Translations under genes and position numbers: made by a program | NCBI GenBank assembly: GCA_015272325.1 | Contig: JACYLU010000020.1 | Location: 62,001 to 126,000 of the forward strand | Length of the DNA: 64,000 nucleotides | Source: Synechococcales cyanobacterium C42_A2020_086 | GTDB taxonomy: Bacteria > Cyanobacteriota > Cyanobacteriia > Elainellales > Elainellaceae | Direction of reading: 5' to 3' | Shown: positions 1-8,108 of the stretch, in pieces | Layout: each line of letters begins with the position of its first letter | Position numbering within the stretch: the first letter of the stretch is position 1 | Notes under the pieces: generated by a model | The model's database searches: none | What the model saw: the letters and a program-made list of their open reading frames with translations, nothing else | Told to the model about the DNA's origin: nothing

Positions 1-1
1 G

Positions 2-70
2 GTGCGCAGCGAAGGCAAGGATTATGTGGTGCAGGAAGGCGACGTGATGCTGTTCCGCTTTAATGTGTGA
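2..70 (+). CDS. ychF: C-terminus of redox-regulated ATPase YchF (partial)
   Basis: The frame entering from the left edge encodes 22 residues ending in YVVQEGDVMLFRFNV and a TGA at 68-70. This matches the end of the TGS domain that closes YchF/OLA1, a ribosome-associated ATPase of the Obg family. Only the tail is present, so nucleotide-binding motifs cannot be seen. The next gene is convergent on the minus strand, starting 48 bases further on. The call rests on the conserved C-terminal signature alone. Confidence 0.75.
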   Translation: MRSEGKDYVVQEGDVMLFRFNV

Positions 71-118
71 TTGATTAATGCGCAATTGATAGGGTGTGAT
101 TTATTTTCTGACCGTCCT

Positions 119-2236
119 CTAGTGGCTGCCAGCTAGTGCCTGCTGCTGGAGATACTGCAAAATGCCGCGAGCAATGGCTGTAGCCATCTGACTTTGAAAA
201 CTGGCATTGGCTAAGCGGGGGGCATCTTCGCTGCCGGTAACAAACCCAGTCTCCACTAGAACGGCCGGCATGGAGGTGCGTCGCAGCACATAGAAGCGGG
301 CTTGGCGGATGCCGCGATCGGTCATGCCGAGGGAGCTAATGATGCTGTCCTGAATGGTCTGGGCAAGCTCGGCTCCGCTAGCGTAGTAGTAGGTTTCAAC
401 GCCGTTCACATCCGGGCGATCCATCCCCATCGAGTTCGCATGAATGCTGACAAACAGGGTGGCGTTTGCCCGCTCAGCCATCTGCACCCGCGGCTCTAAA
501 TCGATTTCTATATCGCTATTGCGCGTCAGCACAGCCTGGATCCCTTGCTGTTGCAGCAGCGAAGCCACCTGCTGTGAAATGGCTAGCACCACATCTGCCT
601 CATGGATATTGCCAATGCCTACGGCTCCCGGATCGCCGCCGCCATGACCTGGATCAATAACGACGACAATGCGACCATTCGGCGTGACGTTGGGCAAGGG
701 CTGATTGGGCGTGCGGCTCGGAGTACTGACCGTGGGAGCCGGCCGCTGCATTTCGAGAGAGAGTAACTGCGGTGTCACTAGATTCAAAGCGCCAAACTGC
801 ACGCCAGCCGCCGGATGAATTGAAATCACCACGGTTTGCTCATTCTCTTGCCGCAGCCGCAACCGCCGCAGCGGATCGGTGGGCATAAGCTGGGGTCCGG
901 TGACTCGTTCAGCCAACTGAGCGGGAGTCAGCGTCAGTAAATAGACGCCGCCCTGCCATCGGCCTTGGTGGCTCACTGGGCGATCGGTTTGAATCAGCAA
1001 TTGTCGGCCGTTAGGGTCTAGCTCGATGCCTTCAATCGTGGCAAGCTGCTCTTGAGGAGGTGACTGCGACGAGCGACGAGGTAGAACGGGTGCGGCAGCC
1101 ACTGTATTGGAGGCAGGTTCCTCTGGTGATGCGGCAGCGGGTGCAGCAGATGCGGCTCGTGTTGATGGTAGTCTCTCTGAGCTTGCGGAGTTAGACGAAT
1201 TCGCAGATTGTGCCCGAGTAGGTTGTGTCTGAGTAGATTGGGAGCGAGCCGACGTCCGACGAGCCAAAATCGATTGAGCTGCCAGGGTAGAACGATCAGA
1301 GCGAGTAGAACGATTAGAGCGGGTAGAACGATCGTTTGAGGCGGACTCCGGTTTGGGCAGCAGATCAATGCCGCCTAGTTCACTGATTGCGGCTTGCCAA
1401 TCGGGGCTGCGACGCGATACCTCTAGCTCGATTTCCACCACCGGCGGCCGCTCCGAGGCTTGACTGACCCGAATTTCCCTAATCCCGTGCCGATCGATCG
1501 ACCGCTGACGCTCGACAAACTGAGGCGATAGCCGGGCCTGAGCAATGCGCACCGTAACCGAGCGGCGGTCGCGACTGCGTTCGGTTGTTATGTTGGCTGC
1601 CAGATTGGGTGTGCCACCCTCCGTGTTGATAAACAGTCCCGATTCCGTAACCTGCACAGCGTTGATTTCCGTCAGCGATGCTGCAACTAACGAGGCAGGG
1701 GAAGTAGCGGGTGCTGGCGGGGTAGCCGAACGAGATGGAGCTGTTGGTGCGGCGGGATTCGGTGCAGCAGGATTTTCAGAGGCGGTCGCCGGCCTCTCTG
1801 GAGTTGCGTCTGAGCGAGACGCCGTTGCGGGCATGAGCTGCGGCTGGGGAAGCTGCACCTGCCACTGAGTCGGCGAGATACCTCGAAACTGAATGTGCTG
1901 CGGGTCAAGGGTGTAGCCAGGGGCAAGTTCCACCACAACGCGGGTGGTTTGAGCGTCAAACTGCCCGATGCGGACTCGCTGCACTGCCCCTCCGAGTAAC
2001 TCATTGATCGGACCTTGGTCTAGCAGCGTTCCAGGCAGGTCAATGACCAACCGGGTCGGGTTAAACACAAGCTGGGCCCGCGGCTGCACATCTTCATCGG
2101 TAATTAGCTCCAAGCGATTTTGGCTGCGGTCATAGTGCCAGGTCTCTAGCCGCCCGGCCTGGGCAGGGGCTGCCAGCCAAAGCACACCAATCAAACTGGG
2201 AAGCCACCATCGCACTGCTGAGATCTTCAACGCCAT
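119..2236 (-). CDS. amiC: N-acetylmuramoyl-L-alanine amidase with AMIN domains (AmiC type)
   Basis: A 705-residue secreted peptidoglycan amidase that cleaves the bond between N-acetylmuramic acid and L-alanine. A signal peptide (about residues 1-27, ending AQA) is followed by an AMIN domain (about 29-130), a Pro/Ala/Ser linker, a second AMIN-like region (about 190-280), a Ser/Arg/Thr-rich linker (about 300-390), a third beta-rich segment (about 400-500) and a C-terminal Amidase_3 domain (about 522-700). Zinc ligands are visible as His531 (PGHGG), Glu546 (HEADV) and His599 (SIHAN), with catalytic Glu662 (VETGF). In filamentous cyanobacteria such AMIN amidases act at septa and in drilling nanopores between cells. 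It is longer than typical AmiC because of the low-complexity linkers. It appears monocistronic and convergent with ychF. The ATG start directly precedes the signal peptide. Confidence 0.93.
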   Translation of the reverse strand: MALKISAVRWWLPSLIGVLWLAAPAQAGRLETWHYDRSQNRLELITDEDVQPRAQLVFNPTRLVIDLPGTLLDQGPINELLGGAVQRVRIGQFDAQTTRVVVELAPGYTLDPQHIQFRGISPTQWQVQLPQPQLMPATASRSDATPERPATASENPAAPNPAAPTAPSRSATPPAPATSPASLVAASLTEINAVQVTESGLFINTEGGTPNLAANITTERSRDRRSVTVRIAQARLSPQFVERQRSIDRHGIREIRVSQASERPPVVEIELEVSRRSPDWQAAISELGGIDLLPKPESASNDRSTRSNRSTRSDRSTLAAQSILARRTSARSQSTQTQPTRAQSANSSNSASSERLPSTRAASAAPAAASPEEPASNTVAAAPVLPRRSSQSPPQEQLATIEGIELDPNGRQLLIQTDRPVSHQGRWQGGVYLLTLTPAQLAERVTGPQLMPTDPLRRLRLRQENEQTVVISIHPAAGVQFGALNLVTPQLLSLEMQRPAPTVSTPSRTPNQPLPNVTPNGRIVVVIDPGHGGGDPGAVGIGNIHEADVVLAISQQVASLLQQQGIQAVLTRNSDIEIDLEPRVQMAERANATLFVSIHANSMGMDRPDVNGVETYYYASGAELAQTIQDSIISSLGMTDRGIRQARFYVLRRTSMPAVLVETGFVTGSEDAPRLANASFQSQMATAIARGILQYLQQQALAGSH

Positions 2237-2755
2237 CTCGTCCTCATCTGCCCAAGTCGGTTATTTCTCTGCCTCATCTGCCGTTAGACTGTTCAGCACC
2301 CCCAGTTCCGGGCATCGCCTCCATTCAGGGTTGACGCCGCGGCAAAATCATCCCACTAACTCTAGCCAAAATCGCTCAACATTCAAGTCCCAAAATTCCT
2401 GATGACAGAGAAAATTCGCCGGAATTTGAACACCTCGTTCCCTAGGGTTCAGCAGGAGCGGTGATCGAGTTTTTCAGCGACGATTGGAGACTCTGCCGCT
2501 CCCGAAAGAGAAGCCTGGTAGCCACTCAATGTGATGCATCACAAAACCTTACGCTGTGTTGCAACTCTTAACGTTATTGCCTTTGAGGCGGCTACAGAGC
2601 TTGGTAGACTAAAGGACGTAAAAGCTAATAAAACTCACCTTTTGGCTTCGCCGAGTCTGCCAGGTGAATAGCGCTACTTTAGTTAAGTAGATATATAACA
2701 GCGTGTTTAGCCTCTCAGGCTGCAAGCCCATCCTTAAGCGAGAGAAAACGTACAC
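2237..2755. other. Intergenic region between amiC and acsF (divergent promoters)
   Basis: This 519-base spacer must hold the promoters of the leftward amidase gene and of acsF. I see no coding sequence or RNA gene. The one clear element is the 14-base dyad at 2530-2543, annotated separately. The last 100 bases before acsF are AT-rich and probably form its leader. Confidence 0.6.
2530..2543. promoter_or_regulatory. Perfect 14-base dyad upstream of acsF, CRP/FNR-like
   Basis: TGTGATGCATCACA is a perfect palindrome about 212 bases upstream of the acsF start. Its half-sites TGTGA/TCACA are those of CRP-type regulators, but the spacing of 4 bases is that of FNR-type sites (CRP sites have 6). A CRP/FNR-superfamily operator is an inference; it could also serve the divergent amidase gene. 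Confidence 0.4.
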
Positions 2756-3832
2756 ATGGTAGATTCCCTCAAGAAACCGAACGTTGAAGAGCTTCGCCCC
2801 GGAATTAAAGCTCCTGCCAAAGACACAATCCTGACGCCCCGCTTCTACACCACAGACTTCGACGAAATGGCAACGATGGATATCTCTGCCAACGAAGACG
2901 AACTGCGGGCGCTTCTCGAGGAGTTTCGGGCAGATTACAACCGCCATCATTTCGTCCGCACCGATGAGTTTAAGCAATCCTGGGATCACCTCGATGGCGA
3001 AACCCGGCGGCTATTTATCGAATTTTTAGAGCGCTCCTGTACGGCTGAATTCTCGGGCTTCCTGCTCTATAAGGAGCTGTCGCGCAAGCTAAAGGACAAA
3101 AGCCCGCTGCTCGCAGAATCCTTCCTGCTGATGTCGCGAGATGAAGCGCGTCATGCCGGCTTCCTCAACAAAGCCATGGCAGACTTTGGACTTCAGCTCG
3201 ATCTAGGCTTCTTGACAGAAAACAAGAACTACACTTTCTTCAAACCCAAGTTCATCTTCTACGCCACCTACCTCTCGGAAAAAATTGGCTACTGGCGATA
3301 CATCACAATCTATCGCCATCTAGAAGCCCACCCTGAGCATCGCATCTACCCAATTTTCCGCTTCTTCGAGAACTGGTGCCAAGACGAAAACCGCCACGGC
3401 GACTTCTTTGACGCTATCATGCGCTCGCAGCCCCAGTTCCTAAACGACTGGAAAGCTAGACTGTGGTGTCGGTTCTTCCTGCTGTCGGTGTTTGCCACGA
3501 TGTACCTTAACGACATCCAGCGCTCTGGCTTTTATGCCTCCCTCGGTCTCGATGCTCGCGAGTACGACATCCACGTGATTCGCAAGACAAACGAAACTGC
3601 CGGCCGCGTCTTCCCGCTGATCCTGAATGTGGATCATCCCCAGTTCTTCCAGCTCATGGATGAAGCGGCAGCTGCCAACCTGAAGATTGCTGCTATTGGC
3701 AATTCCGGTGCACCAAAGCTCCTGCAAACCCTCCAGAAGTTGCCCCACATTGCCAAGATTGGCGTCAACATGGTGCGGCTATACCTGATGAAGCCGATTG
3801 ATACTGCCCATCTCGAAGGCTCGGTACGTTAG
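2756..3832 (+). CDS. acsF: Mg-protoporphyrin IX monomethyl ester (oxidative) cyclase
   Basis: 358-residue diiron enzyme that forms the isocyclic ring E of chlorophyll, turning Mg-protoporphyrin IX monomethyl ester into protochlorophyllide with O2. The ferritin-like diiron signature is visible: Glu98 in CTAEFSG, the EARH motif at Glu130-His133, and the ENRH motif at Glu211-His214. Length and the N-terminal region match cyanobacterial AcsF (ChlA). The ATG at 2756 follows an AT-rich leader. A strong terminator lies 20 bases after the stop, so the gene is probably monocistronic. Many cyanobacteria carry two paralogues, one for high and one for low oxygen; which one this is cannot be told from sequence alone. 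Confidence 0.97.
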   Translation: MVDSLKKPNVEELRPGIKAPAKDTILTPRFYTTDFDEMATMDISANEDELRALLEEFRADYNRHHFVRTDEFKQSWDHLDGETRRLFIEFLERSCTAEFSGFLLYKELSRKLKDKSPLLAESFLLMSRDEARHAGFLNKAMADFGLQLDLGFLTENKNYTFFKPKFIFYATYLSEKIGYWRYITIYRHLEAHPEHRIYPIFRFFENWCQDENRHGDFFDAIMRSQPQFLNDWKARLWCRFFLLSVFATMYLNDIQRSGFYASLGLDAREYDIHVIRKTNETAGRVFPLILNVDHPQFFQLMDEAAAANLKIAAIGNSGAPKLLQTLQKLPHIAKIGVNMVRLYLMKPIDTAHLEGSVR

Positions 3833-3852
3833 GTTCGTTTCAATTCAAGCTG

Positions 3853-3884
3853 AAGCGGATTGGGTTCGCCTGATCCGCTTTTGT
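3853..3884 (+). terminator. Rho-independent terminator of acsF
   Basis: Perfect 8-bp stem AAGCGGAT (3853-3860) / ATCCGCTT (3873-3880) with a 12-base loop, running into TTTTGTG. It starts 20 bases after the acsF stop codon. Confidence 0.8.
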
Positions 3885-3992
3885 GTGGCAATCATATCCC
3901 CGAAGGCGAAATTCTCACGGCCTTTCAGTCGGTCAATGGCTGAGAGATTTTATCCTACGCTCTAGAAGCCTTGAGATCTATCTTGAGATCTA

Positions 3993-4226
3993 TCAAGGTC
4001 CCTCACAGCCAATGCCGTCTTTGTCGCCATCAAAGCGATGCGGATCGCCAGATCGCACCGGAAAATTGCGATACCCCACATCGGCACAGTCGAGATCGGG
4101 GGGTGGCGGCGGAATGCAGACCGTGGGATAGGAGGGGTGGCAGTTGGACTGGGCTTGCCCGCCTTGCAGCGTTAGGACGGCCAGAGCCAGTGCTCCTGGC
4201 AGCGCGAACCAAAACAATTTATGCAT
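3993..4226 (-). CDS. Small secreted protein with Excalibur calcium-binding domain
   Basis: 77-residue protein. Residues 1-26 form a signal peptide ending GGQAQ, then a short Pro-rich stretch (PPPPP) and a C-terminal Excalibur motif. The latter is recognisable from LDCADVG, the EF-hand-like loop DGDKDGIGCE and the paired cysteines. Excalibur domains bind calcium at the bacterial surface and are often appended to nucleases or wall proteins; here the domain stands alone. It is convergent with acsF, whose terminator ends about 110 bases downstream of this stop. The protein's role is unknown. Confidence 0.75.
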   Translation of the reverse strand: MHKLFWFALPGALALAVLTLQGGQAQSNCHPSYPTVCIPPPPPDLDCADVGYRNFPVRSGDPHRFDGDKDGIGCEGP

Positions 4227-4344
4227 AATAGACCTGTTGCGAATCCTCAGCGAAGTATCATTGCAAGGCGAGTGTGGCTCTTACTCCTTTGCATTGCCGC
4301 CAAACGCTATCCGGATGATTCTCCCAAAAAAGTTGCGGCTGACG

Positions 4345-4374
4345 TTGTCACTTTTTAAAGCCACTCGCTATACT
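4345..4374 (+). promoter_or_regulatory. Sigma70-type promoter of the initiator tRNA
   Basis: A -35 box TTGTCA (4345-4350) and -10 box TATACT (4369-4374) are separated by 18 bases, placing transcription start near 4381, about 6 bases before the mature tRNA end. Confidence 0.7.
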
Positions 4375-4386
4375 TAGGAAGGTCAT

Positions 4387-4463
<77 letters not shown>

Positions 4464-4469
4464 AATTTG

Positions 4470-4510
4470 AGGTCCTAGATTCCAAAAAAGTCTGGGACCT
4501 TAAACTTTTT
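4470..4510 (+). terminator. Terminator after tRNA-fMet
   Basis: A 10-bp stem with one G-U pair (AGGTCCTAGA at 4470-4479, TCTGGGACCT at 4491-4500), a loop containing AAAAAA, and a following TAAACTTTTT run. Confidence 0.75.
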
Positions 4511-4613
4511 AGAAGTAAGTTTTAAAGAACCTGAGAAAAATTACGGACACCAAACTTGGACAAACTTAGAGGCGATATCGCTGGACAGGCTGCTGCACTC
4601 TATGCCCTGAAAC

Positions 4614-5588
4614 CTACCAATACCGATGCTTCAATTTCCAGGCTAAATGTCCAAATTCTTGGTTGCGAATGCCATTGACTGACAGGAGATAGCAGTAGCA
4701 GTAAATCAGGTATTGTGCAACGTCTTTCAGCGCTAGAGGGTGCGGCACCTTGGGAGGACGGAATGCGGGTTTATAGTTGCCCACGCTGACTTGATTGAGA
4801 TACTGCAGAAACCAGTCAGGATTGGTGGCAAACAGCTTCATCGAAATTGCCCTAGCAAGTTCGCCGCCTCCCAAAATAGCGCGCATACAGTGGTCTATAT
4901 GATATTGCGTGTATTGGGACGTAATAGTTCGCTTGCGCGATGCGAGCCAATAGCTCTTGTCGCGATCCCGAAGGGTTCCACCACAGCGAACAATCACATT
5001 GGGAGATTGCCGCACATAACCCTTGGTTTCGCCCACTGCAAACTCGGTTTCATACCAATTAGTAACAGCGGTGCTGACCACGTACGCATCATCCAGCACA
5101 ATGCCCCGAGGAATATGAATATCGCGAACGATGTCGCCTCGAATGATATAGCATTTGCCATCGACAGTCAGCCCCGAGAGTTCGCCTTGTTGATTGACGA
5201 TTCTGCCGCCGCAAATTCGGCATTCGGGATGCTGCTTCATCACCGCAACCAATTCTTCTAAACCTTGGGGATTCACCAACTCCACATCGGCGTCGAGCAA
5301 GATGTAATACTCTGCAGGCTGAGTCGCTTGGTGAATTAGATAATTCCAGGCTTCACATTTATCGGCAACGGGCAGCTCTACCACGTTTGTACGGGCACCC
5401 AATGCCGCTAGGGCTGCAATCTTGTCGCGAGCCACGGCTGCCATGTTGTCTTGGGAACCATTGGAAATGACAATCACTTCGACAGCGACGGACTGCTGTA
5501 GCAACGTTTGATTTTGAAACGAGTCCAGCAGGCGAGCAATTCCGAAGGCTTCGTTGTAACCAAGAATTCCAACCGAAATCGTTTCCAT
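4614..5588 (-). CDS. Family 2 glycosyltransferase
   Basis: 324-residue GT-A fold glycosyltransferase. The N-terminus shows the nucleotide-sugar pocket (SVGILGYNEAFGIARLLDS), a second strand VIVISNGSQD and the metal-binding DAD motif at residues 99-101 (LLDADVEL). The C-terminal third carries a hydrophobic stretch (QYLIYCYCYLLSV) that may associate with the membrane. The acceptor is unknown; exopolysaccharide or glycolipid synthesis would be typical. The gene stands alone, with tRNA-fMet on one side and a 770-base spacer on the other, so context does not narrow the role. The ATG directly precedes the first beta strand. Confidence 0.85.
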   Translation of the reverse strand: METISVGILGYNEAFGIARLLDSFQNQTLLQQSVAVEVIVISNGSQDNMAAVARDKIAALAALGARTNVVELPVADKCEAWNYLIHQATQPAEYYILLDADVELVNPQGLEELVAVMKQHPECRICGGRIVNQQGELSGLTVDGKCYIIRGDIVRDIHIPRGIVLDDAYVVSTAVTNWYETEFAVGETKGYVRQSPNVIVRCGGTLRDRDKSYWLASRKRTITSQYTQYHIDHCMRAILGGGELARAISMKLFATNPDWFLQYLNQVSVGNYKPAFRPPKVPHPLALKDVAQYLIYCYCYLLSVNGIRNQEFGHLAWKLKHRYW

Positions 5589-6358
5589 AACGTTTCTACA
5601 GAATAACTAAACTTAGGTTGACAACACGATCAATGAAAGTTAGACAACACTGCGAAGATGGAATGATTAACCATTGAAGGTTAGTCATAAACTTAAACTA
5701 AACCTAAACACAAATCTAGAAAGAACAACAGGCTCTAACCGCTGAGAGTTAATGAAAGTCAACTAGAGCCAAGCACTGGAGACATTTGCAAATAACTTTC
5801 AGCAATATCTGTTGATATTTCCCTGATTCTAGTCATGGAAAACGAAATGCCACTATACCCTTTTGACGGAGATCATCTAGTCTGCTACGATGCCGTTCGC
5901 CCCTTCTAGGGAGGTAGTCTTTATAGCAACGCTGATAGCAATGCTACAATTTCCCTCCAATTAGTTCTTTAATCCAATCCACAGATTGGCATCCTAGATT
6001 GGCATTGTAAATTGGCATCACTGAGCTAACGAAAGACATCAACCGTAAAGCCAAGCCGCGGTTTGCCCCATCGTTTTCAAAGTTGTCTTAAACCCTCTGG
6101 GGAGATTCTGGATTCCTCCCATCCTGACTATCAAAATTCTCTGACCTACGACCATTCTTGAGTAGTCAAAAGTAACCGAGGATACATTCCAATTTCGTGA
6201 AGAGTGGCGGAAGAAGATTTAACTAGGCCGGTCTCGATGATGCTAGGGTCAACCTATCAGTCTCTTGAGAATATGAGTGACACCTAAAGTCGGCATCAGT
6301 GAGAATCAAATGAGGATCGATAGTCAGGATTAGTAGTCGAGAAATTCTGCAGATATAG
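5589..6358. other. 770-base non-coding spacer
   Basis: No convincing gene. It contains a 13-base tandem repeat (annotated separately) and a 7-bp inverted repeat GGCTCTA/TAGAGCC near 5730-5771. The promoter of the leftward glycosyltransferase gene should lie at its left end. Confidence 0.5.
5983..6018. repeat. 13-base tandem repeat, three units
   Basis: AGATTGGCAT occurs at 5983-5992 and 5996-6005, and AAATTGGCAT at 6009-6018, each separated by three bases, giving a strict 13-base period. Confidence 0.7.
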
Positions 6359-6710
6359 CTATTCCTCTAGCCAACCGAAGACTTGTCCAACTGTAACGCT
6401 GAAGGGCTGGGCGAAAGCGGGGCTAGGAATGGGATCACCGGGCGTTGCAAAAACAGCGAGCGTGCGGTCAGCAAAATAAACAATCACCAGTTCTTCTTCT
6501 GGATCAATCAGCCAACTCATTTGTGTCCCGTGGGCAAGGCAATGGAGAATATTTAGCACAACTCTGGTCTGGCTTTGTTCAGGGAAAAGGATTTCAATCG
6601 TCCAGTCGGGTGCCAGCGTGAAGGTATTCACGACTGTGATTTTAGACAGATCTACGAGGCTGGAACCGGAGCGTTGGCTGATCAGATATTTGATATTTGA
6701 GGCGGCAAGT
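6359..6710 (-). pseudogene. Truncated Uma2 family (DUF820) endonuclease-like gene
   Basis: The last 90 codons (6359-6631) are a clear Uma2 C-terminal half: TLAPDWTIEIL, QSQTRVVLNILHCL, WLIDPEEE and a closing QVFGWLEE. Uma2 proteins are normally about 190 residues of PD-(D/E)XK fold. Upstream the frame stays open to about 6710 but is only weakly similar (SNIKYLISQR aligns to the usual PDI/V-Y strand). No N-terminal half or start with a ribosome site is found. I read this as a decayed, 5'-truncated copy; a short expressed fragment cannot be excluded. An intact Uma2 gene begins at 63465. Confidence 0.7.
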
Positions 6711-6723
6711 TGAAGTAAACAAT

Positions 6724-6763
6724 AGCACTGGTGCGAATCAGCAGTCTGCCCAACACCAGTGCT
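6724..6763. repeat. Perfect 10-bp inverted repeat
   Basis: AGCACTGGTG (6724-6733) and CACCAGTGCT (6754-6763) flank a 20-base loop. It lies 90 bases downstream of the azoreductase stop and just upstream of the decayed Uma2 remnant. There is no T-run, so a simple terminator is doubtful. Confidence 0.6.
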
Positions 6764-6852
6764 AGATGGATTGCTGCCAGCGGACTAGGCAGTTGGCTGT
6801 TCAGGATGACGAGCCGGGCAGTCCCTGTATGGAAATTACCAGCGGTGCGAAA

Positions 6853-7473
6853 TTACCAGTGCTGCACGGTGGACTGAATGGCATCGCGGGCTTCGGCCAG
6901 CGACTTGCTACGCGCTTCGTCACCCATTGCCAAGCCATCGGCATGGATCACGTTGACATCGGTAATGCCCATGAAGCCGAGAATAGCTCGCAGATAGGGT
7001 TCGTGAAAGTTATAGTCAGCGGCTGGGCTTCCCGGACGGTACACTCCGCCCTCAGCCGTGATGACCAGTGCTTTCTTGCCTTCCACCAACCCCTTATAAC
7101 CGGACTCAGTGACAGCAAAGGTGCGCCCAGCCCGCACAATCTGATCAATATAGGCTTTGAACCCAGAAGGGACACTGAAGTTGTACATGGGTACGCCAAA
7201 GACATAACAATCGGCGGCCAGCAGTTCATCGATGAGCATATCCGAGAGACGAATTGCGTCTGTCATTTCTGGGGTGTGTTCGTTAGGCGAAGAGAAGGCT
7301 GCCGCAATCCAAGCTTCAGTGACATGGGGGACGGGGGCATGTCCTAGATCACGATAGGTGACGGTGCTTCCGGGATGGGTGGCTTGCCAGCGCTCAACAA
7401 ATTCGCGACTCAGAGTGCGAGAAATAGAGCGCTCGCCCCGGGGACTAGCATCGACATGCAAAAGATGGGTCAT
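6853..7473 (-). CDS. azoR: FMN-dependent NADH-azoreductase
   Basis: 206-residue flavodoxin-like oxidoreductase that uses NADH and FMN to reduce azo compounds and quinones. Family motifs are visible: LLHVDASPRGERSISRTL at the N-terminus (phosphate-binding loop), VFGVPMYNFSVPSGFKAYID (FMN ring contact) and LVITAEGGVY. The frame is open further upstream, but the ATG at 7473 has a good AGGA site 8-9 bases before it and matches the family start, so I chose it. It is transcribed divergently from an HxlR-type regulator, a common arrangement for quinone or electrophile-inducible azoreductases. Confidence 0.93.
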   Translation of the reverse strand: MTHLLHVDASPRGERSISRTLSREFVERWQATHPGSTVTYRDLGHAPVPHVTEAWIAAAFSSPNEHTPEMTDAIRLSDMLIDELLAADCYVFGVPMYNFSVPSGFKAYIDQIVRAGRTFAVTESGYKGLVEGKKALVITAEGGVYRPGSPAADYNFHEPYLRAILGFMGITDVNVIHADGLAMGDEARSKSLAEARDAIQSTVQHW

Positions 7474-7666
7474 AACACTGTCCTTACAGTTGACGCGATT
7501 GACACAGTTGAATATTGACATTGAATGGTGAACAGGGCATCGCAGGAAGTGGGATTCTTCCTGGTCAGGTCGGTCGCGCGATTTTTGTCGCTTCAGTCAT
7601 CGTCCTCTCTGGACTAAAGTTAAAAAAGCTTGCATTGCTTACTATAAATAACTAGAGTAAAAAAGT

Positions 7667-7680
7667 GAAGTGGGTACTTC
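7667..7680. promoter_or_regulatory. Possible HxlR operator in the azoR-hxlR divergent promoter
   Basis: GAAGT-N4-ACTTC is a perfect short dyad about 46 bases upstream of the HxlR ATG. An AT-rich TATAAATA element lies just to its left. Autoregulation by the adjacent HxlR protein is inferred from position. Confidence 0.35.
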
Positions 7681-7725
7681 AAAGTAACTGAAAAACCATT
7701 GAGAAACTAGTTGTGTCACTTTGTT

Positions 7726-8055
7726 ATGTCACTTTCTGAAAAACCCATGGAATGCCCCTCAGAACAGCTCTTAAATCTGTTAGCAGGTCCCTGGACACTC
7801 AGTATTCTCTGGCTGTTGAGTAATAACGGTCCAACTCGTTTCGGCGAGCTAAGACGCAAAATTAATGGCATCTCAGCGAAAGTTTTGACAGAACGGCTCA
7901 GACGGCTAGAGGAGGAAGACATTATTTACCGGGATTACAAACCCACAATTCCACCCCAAGTCACTTACGGTCTAGCAGAACGGGGCGAAGATTTGGCTCA
8001 AGTGTTAGCATTAATCGACAAAATTGCTCAGAAGTGGCAGAAAGTTTCAAGTTAA
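7726..8055 (+). CDS. HxlR family transcriptional regulator
   Basis: 109-residue winged-helix regulator. It has the HxlR hallmarks: a cysteine near the N-terminus (MECPSEQLL), LLAGPWTLSILWLL, RFGELRRKINGISAKVLTERLR recognition region, the wing EEDIIYRDY and VTYGLAERGEDL. The N-terminal cysteine is often the redox or electrophile sensor in YodB/QorR-type members. The ATG at 7726 is chosen over an in-frame TTG at 7711; the ATG at 7747 is another option. It is divergent from azoR and 53 bases upstream of the dioxygenase gene, so it may control both. Confidence 0.85.
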   Translation: MSLSEKPMECPSEQLLNLLAGPWTLSILWLLSNNGPTRFGELRRKINGISAKVLTERLRRLEEEDIIYRDYKPTIPPQVTYGLAERGEDLAQVLALIDKIAQKWQKVSS

Positions 8056-8108
8056 GGAAAACGGAAATTTTCCCACCCAACTGCGTGAATACTCTCGTGA
8101 ACACTCTT

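Noticed and set aside
302-660. Plus-strand frames inside the amidase gene
   Set aside because: Antisense shadows of a strong coding region with clear domain structure.
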